Below, piece by piece: positions 9,255-18,293 of a DNA stretch of 64,000 bases. The first letter of the stretch is position 1; each line of letters opens with the position of its first letter. A program made the translations under genes and the position numbers. The stretch comes from Streptomyces lateritius (GTDB taxonomy: Bacteria > Actinomycetota > Actinomycetes > Streptomycetales > Streptomycetaceae): positions 20,416-84,415 of the forward strand of contig NZ_BMTO01000022.1 in assembly GCF_014649715.1 (NCBI RefSeq), given 5' to 3'. Under the pieces are notes generated by a model. The model was not told the DNA's origin, did no database searches, and saw only the letters and a program-made list of their open reading frames with translations.

Positions 9255-9370
9255 AAGATCTATTGACGATTGATTGACCGTCTCTTTACTTTCGATGCCG
9301 ATGGTTGATCACCACAAAACCATTTCCTCATGAGAAATGATGCATTCTTGCCACTCCGGGAGGTTTCACC
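9255..9370 (+). promoter_or_regulatory. AT-rich promoter region and ribosome binding site of the precursor gene
   Basis: Base composition drops sharply to AT-rich here compared with its surroundings. Two TTGAC hexamers occur at 9263-9268 and 9274-9279 as possible -35 elements, though no convincing -10 is placed. A palindrome CTCATGAG with flanking TT/AA symmetry (within TTCCTCATGAGAAA, about 9325-9338) could be an operator. GGGAGG sits seven bases before the ATG at 9371, a strong ribosome binding site for a highly expressed peptide. Confidence 0.5.
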
Positions 9371-9523
9371 ATGGAACAGCTCATCAAGCGCATGACTGAG
9401 GAGTCCGTGTGGCGCAAGTGGGTCGCTGTCAACTCCGCCCAGGCCGCGAAGGACGGGTGCATCAGCGCCACGCCCAAGAGCGGCTGCATCAGCGCCGCCC
9501 CCAAGAGCGGCTGCATCTCCTGA
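9371..9523 (+). CDS. Putative RiPP precursor peptide with three C-terminal GCIS repeats
   Basis: A 50-codon gene, shorter than most gene finders report. The start is supported by GGGAGG seven bases upstream. The leader-like part is charged and amphipathic (MEQLIKRMTEESVWRKW, then VAVNSAQAA). The C-terminal part is three imperfect 9-residue units: KDGCISATP, KSGCISAAP and KSGCIS, ending exactly at the stop. There is one Cys per unit. A small leader-plus-repetitive-core gene at the head of a run of enzyme and exporter genes is the usual layout of a ribosomally made, modified peptide with a multi-copy core. I know no RiPP class with this core. It could alternatively be an unmodified small signal peptide. 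Assignment rests on layout and repeats, not homology. Confidence 0.75.
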   Translation: MEQLIKRMTEESVWRKWVAVNSAQAAKDGCISATPKSGCISAAPKSGCIS

Positions 9524-9540
9524 CCCGCTGATGTTCCGCG

Positions 9541-9570
9541 CTGCCGGCGCGGCTGTCGCCGCGCCGGCAG
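9541..9570 (+). terminator. Perfect 13-bp stem-loop between precursor and biosynthetic genes
   Basis: CTGCCGGCGCGGC (9541-9553) pairs perfectly with GCCGCGCCGGCAG (9558-9570) across a TGTC loop, 17 bases after the precursor stop. No T-run follows. Such hairpins commonly act as partial terminators or mRNA stabilisers that let the precursor be made in excess over the downstream enzymes. Confidence 0.75.
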
Positions 9571-9616
9571 GTCCCGCTCGCTCCTCCCCGCAGTCGACCC
9601 GTCCCGGAGAGCTCCC

Positions 9617-10843
9617 TTGAACCGCCTGCCGAGCGCCGATGTCCTGGAAAAGGTGCGCGACATCCCGATCTACCGTTCTTCCGTCGAGCTCGGCCACTTC
9701 CCGATCCTGGAGAAGCCGGAGATCGCCCGGGGCTTCCCCGACAACTGGATGACCCCGGAGCTGGCCCGCGCACTGGAGGCCGGAGAAGCCGAGTTCGTAC
9801 TGTCCACCGGTACCAACCACGCTCGCATGCAGCTCATCCGGCCGCCCTACTTCCTGCTCCGCTCCTACTACCGCCTGTGGAGCGAACACCCCGATCTCGG
9901 CGCCTCGTGGCACGCGGGCGCCCGGCGGGTCTCACTGACTACCGTCCTCGCCACCGAACACGTGGCGCGGGTGAACGCCCGCAAGCCCGGGGCGACTCCC
10001 GGTGAACGCTGGCTCGACGACCGTACGCTGTATCTCAACCTCCGGCTGGACCCTGCCGATTGGGGCCGTGACGAGGTCGAGCGCATGCTCGCCGAGATCC
10101 GCAAGGCCGCTACCACCCACTCCGGCGCCGGCTATCTGCTGGACTGCTCCGGTTACCACCTGGCGCACCTGATCCGGAAGGTCTCGGCATGGGGCCTCTG
10201 GGACGCGTTTCCCCGCCCGGTCGGCATCGTCCACGCCTATGAGTACACGCCGCTGAACGTCCGCGCCTATCTGCGCGCCCACTTCGACTGCCCGGTGGTC
10301 GACCTCTTCGGCAGCACCGAACTCGGCTACCTGTTCTATAGCGATACCGAAGGCGGTTACCAGCCCTACCTGGAGGACATGAGCGTCGAGCTGATCCCGG
10401 TGGAACCGGACAGCGGCATCCACAGCCTCATCGTCACCAGCGTCCGCAACCCGTACATGCCGTTGGTCCGCTACCGGTCCGGCGACTGTGTGCGCACCCG
10501 CGACGGCAGCGCCGACCCGGAGCGGATCGTCTCCTTCTGCGGGCGGGAGAAGGAACTGCTGCCCACTCCCGGGGGCCCCGTCTCCCAGGCCGACCTGGAC
10601 GCCCGTATCGCCGGCATCTGCACTCGCGTCTTCCTGTACCAGTTGCACCTGACCGGCGAAGTCGGATCCCATCTGTCGTACGCGACCTTCGACGACGCGC
10701 CGCTGTCACCCGGCGAGACGGCCGAGCTGTCGGCGTCCGTCACCGCCTTGACCGGGCGCGCCTGCCAGGTGGAACACCGCACCGGAATCCCCATCGGGCG
10801 ATCCGGCAAGTACGCCTGGCTGACCAGGTCCGACCCGTCCTGA
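9617..10843 (+). CDS. PaaK/CoF-synthetase-like adenylate-forming enzyme
   Basis: The start is a TTG with GGAGAG six bases upstream; 408 aa. Features of the phenylacetate-CoA ligase/coenzyme F390 synthetase branch of adenylate-forming enzymes are visible. LSTGTNHARM (about residue 56) stands in the place of the phosphate-binding loop. VVDLFGSTELGYLFY (about 231-245) matches the A5 region. LVRYRSGDCVRTRDG (about 282-296) matches A7. The family activates carboxylates as acyl-adenylates. Sitting between a candidate precursor and an exporter, it could activate the peptide C terminus or an acyl group that decorates it; that is inference. The start is less certain than the frame. Confidence 0.75.
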   Translation: MNRLPSADVLEKVRDIPIYRSSVELGHFPILEKPEIARGFPDNWMTPELARALEAGEAEFVLSTGTNHARMQLIRPPYFLLRSYYRLWSEHPDLGASWHAGARRVSLTTVLATEHVARVNARKPGATPGERWLDDRTLYLNLRLDPADWGRDEVERMLAEIRKAATTHSGAGYLLDCSGYHLAHLIRKVSAWGLWDAFPRPVGIVHAYEYTPLNVRAYLRAHFDCPVVDLFGSTELGYLFYSDTEGGYQPYLEDMSVELIPVEPDSGIHSLIVTSVRNPYMPLVRYRSGDCVRTRDGSADPERIVSFCGREKELLPTPGGPVSQADLDARIAGICTRVFLYQLHLTGEVGSHLSYATFDDAPLSPGETAELSASVTALTGRACQVEHRTGIPIGRSGKYAWLTRSDPS

Positions 10844-10916
10844 CCCCGTCCGTGCCGGCCCTGCCTGTGCGCGGGGCGTCCGACGCGCCCGGCGACGGCT
10901 TCCCGACAGGAGTCCC

Positions 10917-11495
10917 ATGCCCACATCCGCAGCACCCGCCGCCCCCTTGGGCACCCCCGCCCAAGAAGTGCCCGACGTCGAGACATTGCTCGGCCCGGCT
11001 CTGCACGAGGAGGTGGTGCGGCACTTCACGGCCAAGCCCGACGCTCCGTCCGCGTCCGTCGTACGGCACCAGGTCCGCGAGTGCCTGCGCTACCTCTATC
11101 TCCTCTCCCGCCACCCCGACCGGCTCGGCGGTCTCTTTCTCCCCGTCGAGCAGGACATCGACGAGATATGGCACTACCTGATCCTGCAGACGCGTGAGTA
11201 CCGCGACCTGTGCGAGCACCGGCTGCCCGGCGGTCACTTCATCCACCACCGGAGCATCTCCTACGACGCCTACCAGGAAGCCCCCGGACGGGAAACCGCC
11301 GTCGAGGAGGCCCTGCGCTGGATTCCCCTCTACACGGTCGCGTTCGGCCCCTTCGACGCCGACGCCCTGCCGCACTGGACGATCGTGCGTTTCCTGCACG
11401 ACGAACTCGGCATGTCCTTGGAGGAGATAGCCGCCCTGGCCGACGACGCACGGACGCCCGACGGCACCGCGGCCCCGGTGGGGACCCACGCGTGA
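10917..11495 (+). CDS. GRDP-like (DUF1399-type) protein, 192 aa
   Basis: ATG start with AGGAG upstream. The conserved centre reads DIDEIWHYLILQTREYRDLC, then LPGGHFIHHRS. This resembles the WH...L.T..Y..FC...H pattern of glycine-rich-domain-protein-like (GRDP/DUF1399) proteins. The several His and one Cys could bind a metal. No signal peptide. The stop overlaps the next start (GTGA at 11492-11495), so it is translationally coupled to the exporter gene. Its role in the cluster is unknown; a peptide-modifying or peptide-binding partner is a guess. Confidence 0.6.
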   Translation: MPTSAAPAAPLGTPAQEVPDVETLLGPALHEEVVRHFTAKPDAPSASVVRHQVRECLRYLYLLSRHPDRLGGLFLPVEQDIDEIWHYLILQTREYRDLCEHRLPGGHFIHHRSISYDAYQEAPGRETAVEEALRWIPLYTVAFGPFDADALPHWTIVRFLHDELGMSLEEIAALADDARTPDGTAAPVGTHA

Positions 11496-12742
11496 CCCAG
11501 ACGGCCCCGCCGACCCCTGTGCCGGACCTGTCCCGGGAACGGCGCCGCGCTCTGACGGTGCTCGTCGCCTCGCAGATCCTCGGCGGTGCCGGTATGGCGG
11601 CCGGCATCACGGTCGGCGCGCTGCTCGCGCAGGACCTGCTCGGCTCGACCAGCCTGGCCGGACTGCCGGCCGCGCTGTTCGCCGTCGGAGCGGCCCTCGG
11701 AGCGGCCGTCCTCGGGCGTGTCTGTCAGCGCTTCGGGCGCCGCCTGGGGCTGCTGCTCGGCAATGGAGTGGCCGCGCTGGGCAGCGCGGGCGTGGTCGCC
11801 GGAGCGGCGGCGCGCTGGCCCGTCCTGCTCCTGGCCGCACTCTTCGTGTACGGGGCGGGTACGGTCACAGGGCTGCTCGCGCGTTACGCGGGAGCCGACC
11901 TCGCCCCGCCCGAGGGACGCGGCCGGGCCGCCGGAACCGTGTTGTTCGCCCTGACACTGGGCGCGGTCGCGGGCCCGAACCTGATCGGCCCCACCGGCAC
12001 CCTCGCCCACGCCTGGGGCGTTCCGCGGCTGGCGGGGCCCTTTCTGCTGGCGGCGGCGGCCTACACGGCAGCAGCCCTGGTGCTGCTGCCGTGGCTGCGC
12101 CCGGACCCGCTGGGCCCGGCCCAGCCCCAGCAACCCGGCAGTACTGTGGCCGAGCCCGGCGCTGGACCCCACGGTTCCGTACGCAGTACCCCTGGTGTCG
12201 TCGTCGGCGCCACCGTGATGATCACTGCCCAGCTGGTGATGATCGCTGTGATGACCATGACGCCCGTCCACATGACCGGCCACGGCCATGCGACGCAGGC
12301 GGTGGGTCTGGTCATCGCCCTGCACGTGGGCGCGATGTTCCTGCCGTCACCCCTGAGCGGTCTGCTGGCCGACCGGATCGGCGGGCGGCGGGTCGCCGCC
12401 ACGGCCGGCGTCGTCCTGCTGGGCGCCGGCCTGTCCGCGGGCCTTGCCCCACCGGCCTCCGTCACGCTGCTGGCCTGCGCGCTCGTACTACTCGGCGTCG
12501 GCTGGAACCTGGCCCTGCTCGGCGGCACGGCCCTGATCACGGACGCCACCTCCGCCGAGAACCGCGCCGCGGTACAGGGCCTGGCGGACGTGGGGATGTC
12601 CGCGGCGGGCGCGACGGGCGGCATGGTCTCGGGCCTGGTGGCCGGCGGCAGCGGCTACCCGGTCCTGACGATGGCGGCGGGCGCCCTCGCCCTCGCGGTG
12701 ATTCCGGCGGTGGCGCTGAGCAGGAGAGGCCGAAGCCCGTGA
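11492..12742 (+). CDS. MFS exporter
   Basis: The GTG at 11492 overlaps the preceding stop by four bases; 416 aa. About twelve hydrophobic segments are visible, starting with LTVLVASQILGGAGMAAGI. After the second helix comes the MFS signature-like GRVCQRFGRRLGLLLGNGV, and the corresponding loop in the second half reads LADRIGGRRVAATAG. There is a long hydrophilic central loop. Major facilitator proteins move small molecules by proton antiport. Its tight coupling to the cluster suggests it exports the mature product and gives self-protection. Confidence 0.85.
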   Translation: MTQTAPPTPVPDLSRERRRALTVLVASQILGGAGMAAGITVGALLAQDLLGSTSLAGLPAALFAVGAALGAAVLGRVCQRFGRRLGLLLGNGVAALGSAGVVAGAAARWPVLLLAALFVYGAGTVTGLLARYAGADLAPPEGRGRAAGTVLFALTLGAVAGPNLIGPTGTLAHAWGVPRLAGPFLLAAAAYTAAALVLLPWLRPDPLGPAQPQQPGSTVAEPGAGPHGSVRSTPGVVVGATVMITAQLVMIAVMTMTPVHMTGHGHATQAVGLVIALHVGAMFLPSPLSGLLADRIGGRRVAATAGVVLLGAGLSAGLAPPASVTLLACALVLLGVGWNLALLGGTALITDATSAENRAAVQGLADVGMSAAGATGGMVSGLVAGGSGYPVLTMAAGALALAVIPAVALSRRGRSP

Positions 12743-12883
12743 GAAGGGCCGGAACCACGCAGCGGCGCGGCCCGGCCATCCGTCACGGCGAGACCACCAC
12801 CGTCCACGCCGCCTCCTTCGCACCGCAGGCCAGGCCTCTCCACCTGGTCCGCGAGGTGACGCGGAAGAACAAGGAGAACCCCG

Positions 12884-14521
12884 ATGGTTACCACCACCCC
12901 CGGCCCGCCCTCCGCCCCTCGCTCGGTCGATGCCGTCGTCGTCGGGGCCGGACTCTCCGGTCTCTACCAGCTACACCGGCTGCGTGAGCTCGGCCTGACG
13001 GCGGTGGTCTTCGAGGCCGGTGACGACATCGGCGGAACCTGGTACTGGAACCGGTACCCCGGGGCCCGCTGCGACATAGAGAGCATGTCCTACTCCTACT
13101 CCTTCTCCCCGGAGCTGGACCAGGAGTGGGAATGGAGCGAACGGTACGCCCCCCAACCGGAGATCCTGCGGTACATCCACCACGTGGCGGACCGGTTCGA
13201 CCTGCGCGGGGACGTCGTACTGGGCACCCGGGTCACCCGCGCCGTGTACGACGAGGACAGACACTTCTGGCGGGTCTCCACGAACACCGCACGGGTTGTC
13301 ACCGCCCGGTTTGTCATCCTGGCGACGGGCTGCATGTCGGCCCCCAAAGCCCCGGAGATACCGGGCGCCGACAGTTTCACGGGCCAGATCCACCACACCG
13401 CCCAGTGGCCGCACGAGGGCGTCTCCTTCACCGGCCGGCGGGTCGCCGTGATCGGCACCGGGTGCTCCGGTGTCCAGGCCATCCCCATTATCGCCGCCGA
13501 GGCGGCCGCCCTCACCGTCTTCCAGCGCACCCCGGCCTACGTGCTCCCGGCCCACAATCGCCCGCTGCGTACCGTGGAGGTCGAGGAACTCAAGGCCCAC
13601 TACCCGCAGTTCAGGCAAGCCCAGCGGTCGTCCAGGGGAGGAACCGTCTTCGAGCCACCGACCCGGTCGGCCCTGGAGGCGGACGAGGCGGAGCGCATGG
13701 CGTCCTACGAGGCAGCCTGGGACTCAGGCCTGCTGAACGGACTGCTGCGCACCTACACCGACATCCTGACCGACGAGACGGCCAACGAGACCGCGGCCGA
13801 ATTCATCCGGTCCAAGATCCGGTCGATCGTCACCGATCCGGCGACAGCCGAACTGCTCTCCCCGCGCACGTTCCCCTTCGCGACCAAGCGGCCGTGCCTG
13901 GGCACCGGCTATTACGCCACCTACAACCTGCCGCACGTGACGCTGGTGGACCTCCGTATGACACCGATCGAGACCATCACACCCCGGGGCATCCGGACCT
14001 CGGAAGGGGAGCACATTGTCGACACGATCGTCCTCGCCACCGGCTTCGACGCCCTGACCGGCTCCCAGCTCGCCATCGACATCGTGGGCAAGGGCGGGGT
14101 GAGCCTCCGTACGAAGTGGGCGGACGGCCCCCGGAACTATCTGGGACTCGTCTCGTCCGGCTTCCCCAACCTCTTCACCGTCCTGGGACCGCTCAGCCCG
14201 TCCGTGCTCACCAACATCGCGGTGTCCCTGGAACAGCAGGTCGAGTGGATCACCGACTGCATCGCCCACCTTCGGGAGCGTGGGCTCACGGAGATCGACG
14301 CTACCCCGAGAGCCGAGGCGGAGTGGGGCACGCGGGTGGCAGAGCTCGCCGCCCGAACGCTCTACCCGGCGGTGGACTCCTGGGACACAGGAGCGAACGT
14401 TCCGGGCAAACCCCGAGTGTTCCTGGCCTATGCCGGCGGACTGGACCGGTACCAGGAGGAGTGCGACGCCGTGAGCCGGGGCGGCTATACCGGCTTCGTC
14501 CTCTCCGCCTCACCCTCCTGA
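12884..14521 (+). CDS. Baeyer-Villiger-type flavin-containing monooxygenase
   Basis: ATG start with AAGGAG seven bases upstream; 545 aa, the usual length of Type I Baeyer-Villiger monooxygenases. An N-terminal FAD Rossmann motif reads VVVGAGLSGLYQLHRLRELG. A second dinucleotide motif reads VAVIGTGCSGVQAIP. Between them lies the family fingerprint FTGQIHHTAQWP (F-x-G-x-x-x-H-x-x-x-W-P). GGTWYWNRYPGARCD is also typical of cyclohexanone/steroid monooxygenases. The enzyme would use NADPH and oxygen to insert oxygen into a ketone or oxidise a heteroatom. It lies 141 bp after the exporter on the same strand, so it is probably part of the cluster, possibly with its own promoter. Oxidation of Cys in the peptide is an attractive but untested idea. 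Confidence 0.9.
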   Translation: MVTTTPGPPSAPRSVDAVVVGAGLSGLYQLHRLRELGLTAVVFEAGDDIGGTWYWNRYPGARCDIESMSYSYSFSPELDQEWEWSERYAPQPEILRYIHHVADRFDLRGDVVLGTRVTRAVYDEDRHFWRVSTNTARVVTARFVILATGCMSAPKAPEIPGADSFTGQIHHTAQWPHEGVSFTGRRVAVIGTGCSGVQAIPIIAAEAAALTVFQRTPAYVLPAHNRPLRTVEVEELKAHYPQFRQAQRSSRGGTVFEPPTRSALEADEAERMASYEAAWDSGLLNGLLRTYTDILTDETANETAAEFIRSKIRSIVTDPATAELLSPRTFPFATKRPCLGTGYYATYNLPHVTLVDLRMTPIETITPRGIRTSEGEHIVDTIVLATGFDALTGSQLAIDIVGKGGVSLRTKWADGPRNYLGLVSSGFPNLFTVLGPLSPSVLTNIAVSLEQQVEWITDCIAHLRERGLTEIDATPRAEAEWGTRVAELAARTLYPAVDSWDTGANVPGKPRVFLAYAGGLDRYQEECDAVSRGGYTGFVLSASPS

Positions 14522-15074
14522 GCGCGGGTGGGTGCGGCGCCGACCCAGTTGCGTGACGGGCCTCACCGGGTTCCGCCGGGCGCGGGCCGCCGGAACGGGG
14601 AACACCGTGGCTCTGGTCGGGGCCGGCCGCGCGGTTCCCGGTGACCGTCGTCGCTGGTCCGGGGGCCGGATCCTGCTGACTCAACCGGTGGGAGACACGC
14701 TGACGGCAGGTCGGCACTCCACGGAACGCTTCTCCGGCTGAGACTGCGAGGGCGGTGACGCAAGGCGGCGGAGTGCCGGGTGCGGGTGCCGACCCGATCC
14801 GGCTGTGCGGGCCCGCCGAGTCGCGGGAGTGCCACGCACTCCCGCGGGCACGCGCGGGTGCAACGCGCCCGGCCGCGAGTCGCACACGGTCGGGTCCGCG
14901 AAAGAGGGACGCGGCCCGCGAACCCGCCGTCCAGGCCATCGGCCGGCCCCGAGGCGGGCCGACAACCCACTCCACCTCGTTACCGACCACGTGCCTTCGT
15001 GCTGACGGCCGGACAGGCCGCAACCGCGCCCCTCTCGTGAAGCGCTCGCCGTACAGCGACGGCTCCCACTCCGC
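14522..15074. other. Intergenic region between convergent genes, with one hairpin
   Basis: No supported gene in 553 bp. A perfect 10-bp stem (GCGGGAGTGC 14823-14832 with GCACTCCCGC 14836-14845, 3-base loop) lies between the convergent monooxygenase and SulP genes and may terminate either. Confidence 0.5.
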
Positions 15075-16637
15075 TCAGCCCCTGGGACCCCCGTTGTACA
15101 CGGGAGGTGTCCCGCCTGCGGCCTTCTGCAACTCGCTTTGGGTCGCGGTGACCCCCACGGCTGCCGGGACCACGTCAGTTTCGGTGACCTTCACGGGTTC
15201 CGTACCGGCCTCGCTGTGCCGCTCGGCCCAGTTCTCCAGCGCCGTGCGGCAGGCGTGGTCCAAGTGGTGCAGCCCGGTGAGGTCCAGCTCGATCGGACGG
15301 TCTTGCGGCAGGGCCTCCAGGCTGTCGAGGATCTTCGGCAGCCGCAGGAAGGTCGCGTTGCCCGACAGGTACACCTGAACGGGACCGGCGCCCTTGTCGA
15401 TGACCTCCAGCTTGGTGTGCGAGGCGTCCCAGGCGGTTTTGACCACGGACAGCGCCAGTCCGATCAGCACGCCCTCGAACATGTTCACCGCGACGATGGA
15501 GACGGCCGTGACCGCCAGGATCAGAGCCTCGCCCCGGTGGGAACGCCACAGCGCCGCGGTCTGGCGGAAGGGGATCAGCTTCCAGCCCGCGTGGATCAGG
15601 ATGCCGGCCAGCGCGGGAATCGGTATCAGCGCCAGGGCGGACGGCAGCGCGGCGGCGAACAGCAGGAGCCATACGCCGTGCAGCACCCGGGATGCCTTGG
15701 TCTTCGCACCCGCCGCGACGTTGGCGGAGCTGCGCACGATCACGGCGGTCATCGGCAGCGCGCCGAGGGCACCGCAGATCGTGTTGCCCGCGCCTTGGGC
15801 GATCATCTCCTTGTCGTACTGGGTGCGCGGGCCGTCGTGCAGCCGGTCCACCGCGGCGGCGCTGAACAGGCTCTCCGCGGAGGCGATCAGGGCGAAGGCG
15901 ACGATGGTGCCCCAGATGGCCGGGGAAGCCAGCTCGCCGAAGGCCCCGGAGCCAGGCGGCTGGATCACGCCGAGCAGCCCCTCCACTTCGACCGTGGCGA
16001 CCGGCAGCCCGAAGACGAGCGCGGTCACCGTGGCCAACAGCACCGCCGCGAGGGCGCCGGGCACAGCCTGCGCTGCCTTCGGCATCCTCTTCCACAGCAC
16101 GATGACGGCGATGGTTCCCGTACCGATCACGAGCGAGGTGAGGGCCGCGGTGCTGCTCAGGGCGTCGGTGACCGCTCCTGGCAGCCCTGCGATCTTGCCA
16201 AGGCCGGTGTCGGGCGCCTTCAGGCCGGCCGCCACGTAGATCTGACCGGCGATGATCACCAGGCCGATGCCGCAGAGCATGCCCTCGACGACGGAGACGG
16301 ATATCGCGCGGAACCAACGGCCCACCTTTGAAAAGCCCATGGCGAGCTGGAGCAGTCCGGCGACCAGCACGATGACGCCGAGCGCGGACACCCCGAACTC
16401 GCTGACGGCCTCGAAGACCAGCACGGTCAGGCCGGCGGCGGGCCCGGACACCTGGAGGCTGCTGCCGGGCATGAGCCCGGTGATGATGCCCCCCACGATA
16501 CCGGTGACCAGGCCCAGTTCGGCCGGGACCCCGGAGGCGACCGCCACACCGACGCACAGCGGCACGGCGACCAGGAAGACGACGAGGGAGGCGGTGAAGT
16601 CCTGCCGCCAGTAGGGGAACTTCGACAGTACGTTCAT
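15075..16637 (-). CDS. SulP-family bicarbonate/sulfate transporter
   Basis: I use the ATG at 16637 (MNVLSKFPYWRQDFTASLVV), 17 bp after the carbonic anhydrase stop; 520 aa. The N-terminal half has the SulP pattern, with FLVAVPLCVGVAVASGVPAE, GLVTGIVGGII and GSSLQVSGPAAGLTV. About ten to twelve membrane segments follow. The C terminus is a STAS-like domain (PVQVYLSGNATFLRLPKILD, IELDLTGLHHLDHACRTALE). SulP proteins next to carbonic anhydrases usually carry bicarbonate, so the pair probably supplies inorganic carbon; sulfate cannot be ruled out. A further 60-residue Thr/Ala-rich tail follows the STAS part. Confidence 0.9.
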   Translation of the reverse strand: MNVLSKFPYWRQDFTASLVVFLVAVPLCVGVAVASGVPAELGLVTGIVGGIITGLMPGSSLQVSGPAAGLTVLVFEAVSEFGVSALGVIVLVAGLLQLAMGFSKVGRWFRAISVSVVEGMLCGIGLVIIAGQIYVAAGLKAPDTGLGKIAGLPGAVTDALSSTAALTSLVIGTGTIAVIVLWKRMPKAAQAVPGALAAVLLATVTALVFGLPVATVEVEGLLGVIQPPGSGAFGELASPAIWGTIVAFALIASAESLFSAAAVDRLHDGPRTQYDKEMIAQGAGNTICGALGALPMTAVIVRSSANVAAGAKTKASRVLHGVWLLLFAAALPSALALIPIPALAGILIHAGWKLIPFRQTAALWRSHRGEALILAVTAVSIVAVNMFEGVLIGLALSVVKTAWDASHTKLEVIDKGAGPVQVYLSGNATFLRLPKILDSLEALPQDRPIELDLTGLHHLDHACRTALENWAERHSEAGTEPVKVTETDVVPAAVGVTATQSELQKAAGGTPPVYNGGPRG

Positions 16638-16654
16638 GGCGGTCACCGGTCCCC

Positions 16655-17236
16655 TCAGAGCCTCTCGAAAGTGTCGGACCCCGCCTGGTGCGCGTGCACG
16701 GTTCCGGTGTGCACCTCGTAGTACCAGGCGTGCAGTCCCAGCCGGCCGTCCGCCAAGCGCTTGTCGACGCACGGGTACGAGCGCAGCCGCAGCACCTGGG
16801 TCAGGACGTGGTTCTGCACCGCCTCGGCCACCGTCGGGTCGCCGCTGTCGGCGCACCGGGGTTCGTCGGCGGCGTACGTGAGCCACTCGCGCACAGCCGG
16901 TACGGGGGTCAGGTCATCACCGCGCACCAGCGCGCCCACCGCCCCGCAGTGGGAGTGGCCGCAGACCACGATGTCCCCCACCCCCAGCACCTCCACCGCG
17001 TACTCGATGGTGGCCGCCTCGCTGGTGGGGTGCGCGGAGGCGTACAGCGGGACGATGTTGCCCGCGGTCCGCAGCTCGAACAGCTCGCCGGGCCGGGCAC
17101 CTGTGATCAGAGCCGGAACGACCCGGGAATCGGAGCAGGTGATGAACAGGACGTCGGGGGACTGCCCTTCGGCGAGGCGGGCGAACTCCTCAGGGCGCTG
17201 TCCGAACGTGCGGGCATTGTCGATGAGGGACTGCAT
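16655..17236 (-). CDS. Beta-class carbonic anhydrase
   Basis: 193 aa, ATG start with AGGAG upstream. Zinc ligands are visible: Cys and Asp in ITCSDSRVVP (about residues 34-37) and His and Cys in CGHSHCGAVG (about 93-96). This is the C-(x)n-H-x-x-C pattern of beta carbonic anhydrases. It interconverts CO2 and bicarbonate. It is first in a two-gene operon with the SulP transporter, so it would hydrate or dehydrate the transported substrate in the cytoplasm. Confidence 0.95.
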   Translation of the reverse strand: MQSLIDNARTFGQRPEEFARLAEGQSPDVLFITCSDSRVVPALITGARPGELFELRTAGNIVPLYASAHPTSEAATIEYAVEVLGVGDIVVCGHSHCGAVGALVRGDDLTPVPAVREWLTYAADEPRCADSGDPTVAEAVQNHVLTQVLRLRSYPCVDKRLADGRLGLHAWYYEVHTGTVHAHQAGSDTFERL

Positions 17237-18272
17237 GGTGTGGTAACTCCTCCTGGCGCGCAGTGGGGGCGCGTCGGGCCTGCATGACAGGGACGGGGCG
17301 GATTCTCTGTTGCTCAGCAGCGGAAGACCTGGAGCGCCGCCGGGGTGCGGGCCGGCGGCGGTCTCGGAGCGCGGTGGTGGCGGCGCCGGACCGGCCTGTT
17401 TCCTGTATCACCGACAGGCTCGGTGTCAGCGGCGGACCGGCGGGCGCTCCCGGGACGGCGTCCGCGATGCGGAGCCGGTCGCGGGTGCGCCGGAGGCCCG
17501 CCGAGGCCGTGGGAACGGCCGATGGCGCGGCAGAGGGCGACCTCGTCGCGCAGCACCTTCCCGGTAGAGCATGTTCCGGGGCGTCACGCCTTCGCGGCAG
17601 GATCACTTTCGGCCTGACTCCGGGCCTTTGGAGAGCGGACGGTGTGCGCGGATGCGAAGGACGCGAGGCGTGCGAAGAACCGGAGGCGAACGGGGCGGAC
17701 GTCAGGTCCCCGGTCGTCGCCCGGGGCGTCATAGCACGGAACATGCGCCCCCCTGCCGGTAGTTCGCACCCATAGCGCGTGTCAACATCTGGTCAAACGC
17801 TGGTCAAGAAATACTTTACCCGGCAAAGTCGTTTGCAGGGTTAACTCAACGCTCTGAGGGTTAAGAGAGCCTGAAAACCGCAGATGGTTGGCGCGAATCG
17901 GCCCTTGGCGGACACGGTCGGACCGGGCGGCCGCGGTTGGACGCGGTCTGTCGGGCCTGGACACGGGTGCGGGCGCAGACGCCCGCACGGCGTGCCGACG
18001 ATTCAGTGGACGTCGCGGGGGCAGGGCGGTGAGATGGGTGGGACTTCGTGTGGAAGCCGCCGCCCACCTTCTCTGCGCCGAACAAGCGACCTTGGGCCAA
18101 GAAGCTGGAGCTACGCAAGCAGTGGCGGCGGCTCCGGGACGCCGGACGGTGCCGCTTGGCCGCCGGGCAGTCGCGCCGTCCCGGTCTGGGCAGAACCGGA
18201 TCGGTAACGCGGCCGCGCGCCGTGACGCGCGTGCTTTGTCCCGGGTGTGGCACTCAGGTGCCTGGTTGTGGT

Positions 18273-18292
18273 GACGATGCCGGGGCATCGTC
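18273..18292. repeat. Perfect 9-bp inverted repeat
   Basis: GACGATGCC (18273-18281) and GGCATCGTC (18284-18292), separated by GG. It lies two bases before a second, larger hairpin. Confidence 0.7.
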
Positions 18293-18293
18293 C

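Noticed and set aside
9260..9913. 217-codon minus-strand frame covering the precursor gene
   Set aside because: No start signal; its Gly-Ala-Asp repeats are simply the reverse of the GCIS-coding repeats.
17190..17775. Overlapping open frames of 170-185 codons on both strands upstream of the carbonic anhydrase
   Set aside because: Arg/Pro/Ala-rich with no ribosome binding site or similarity on either strand.
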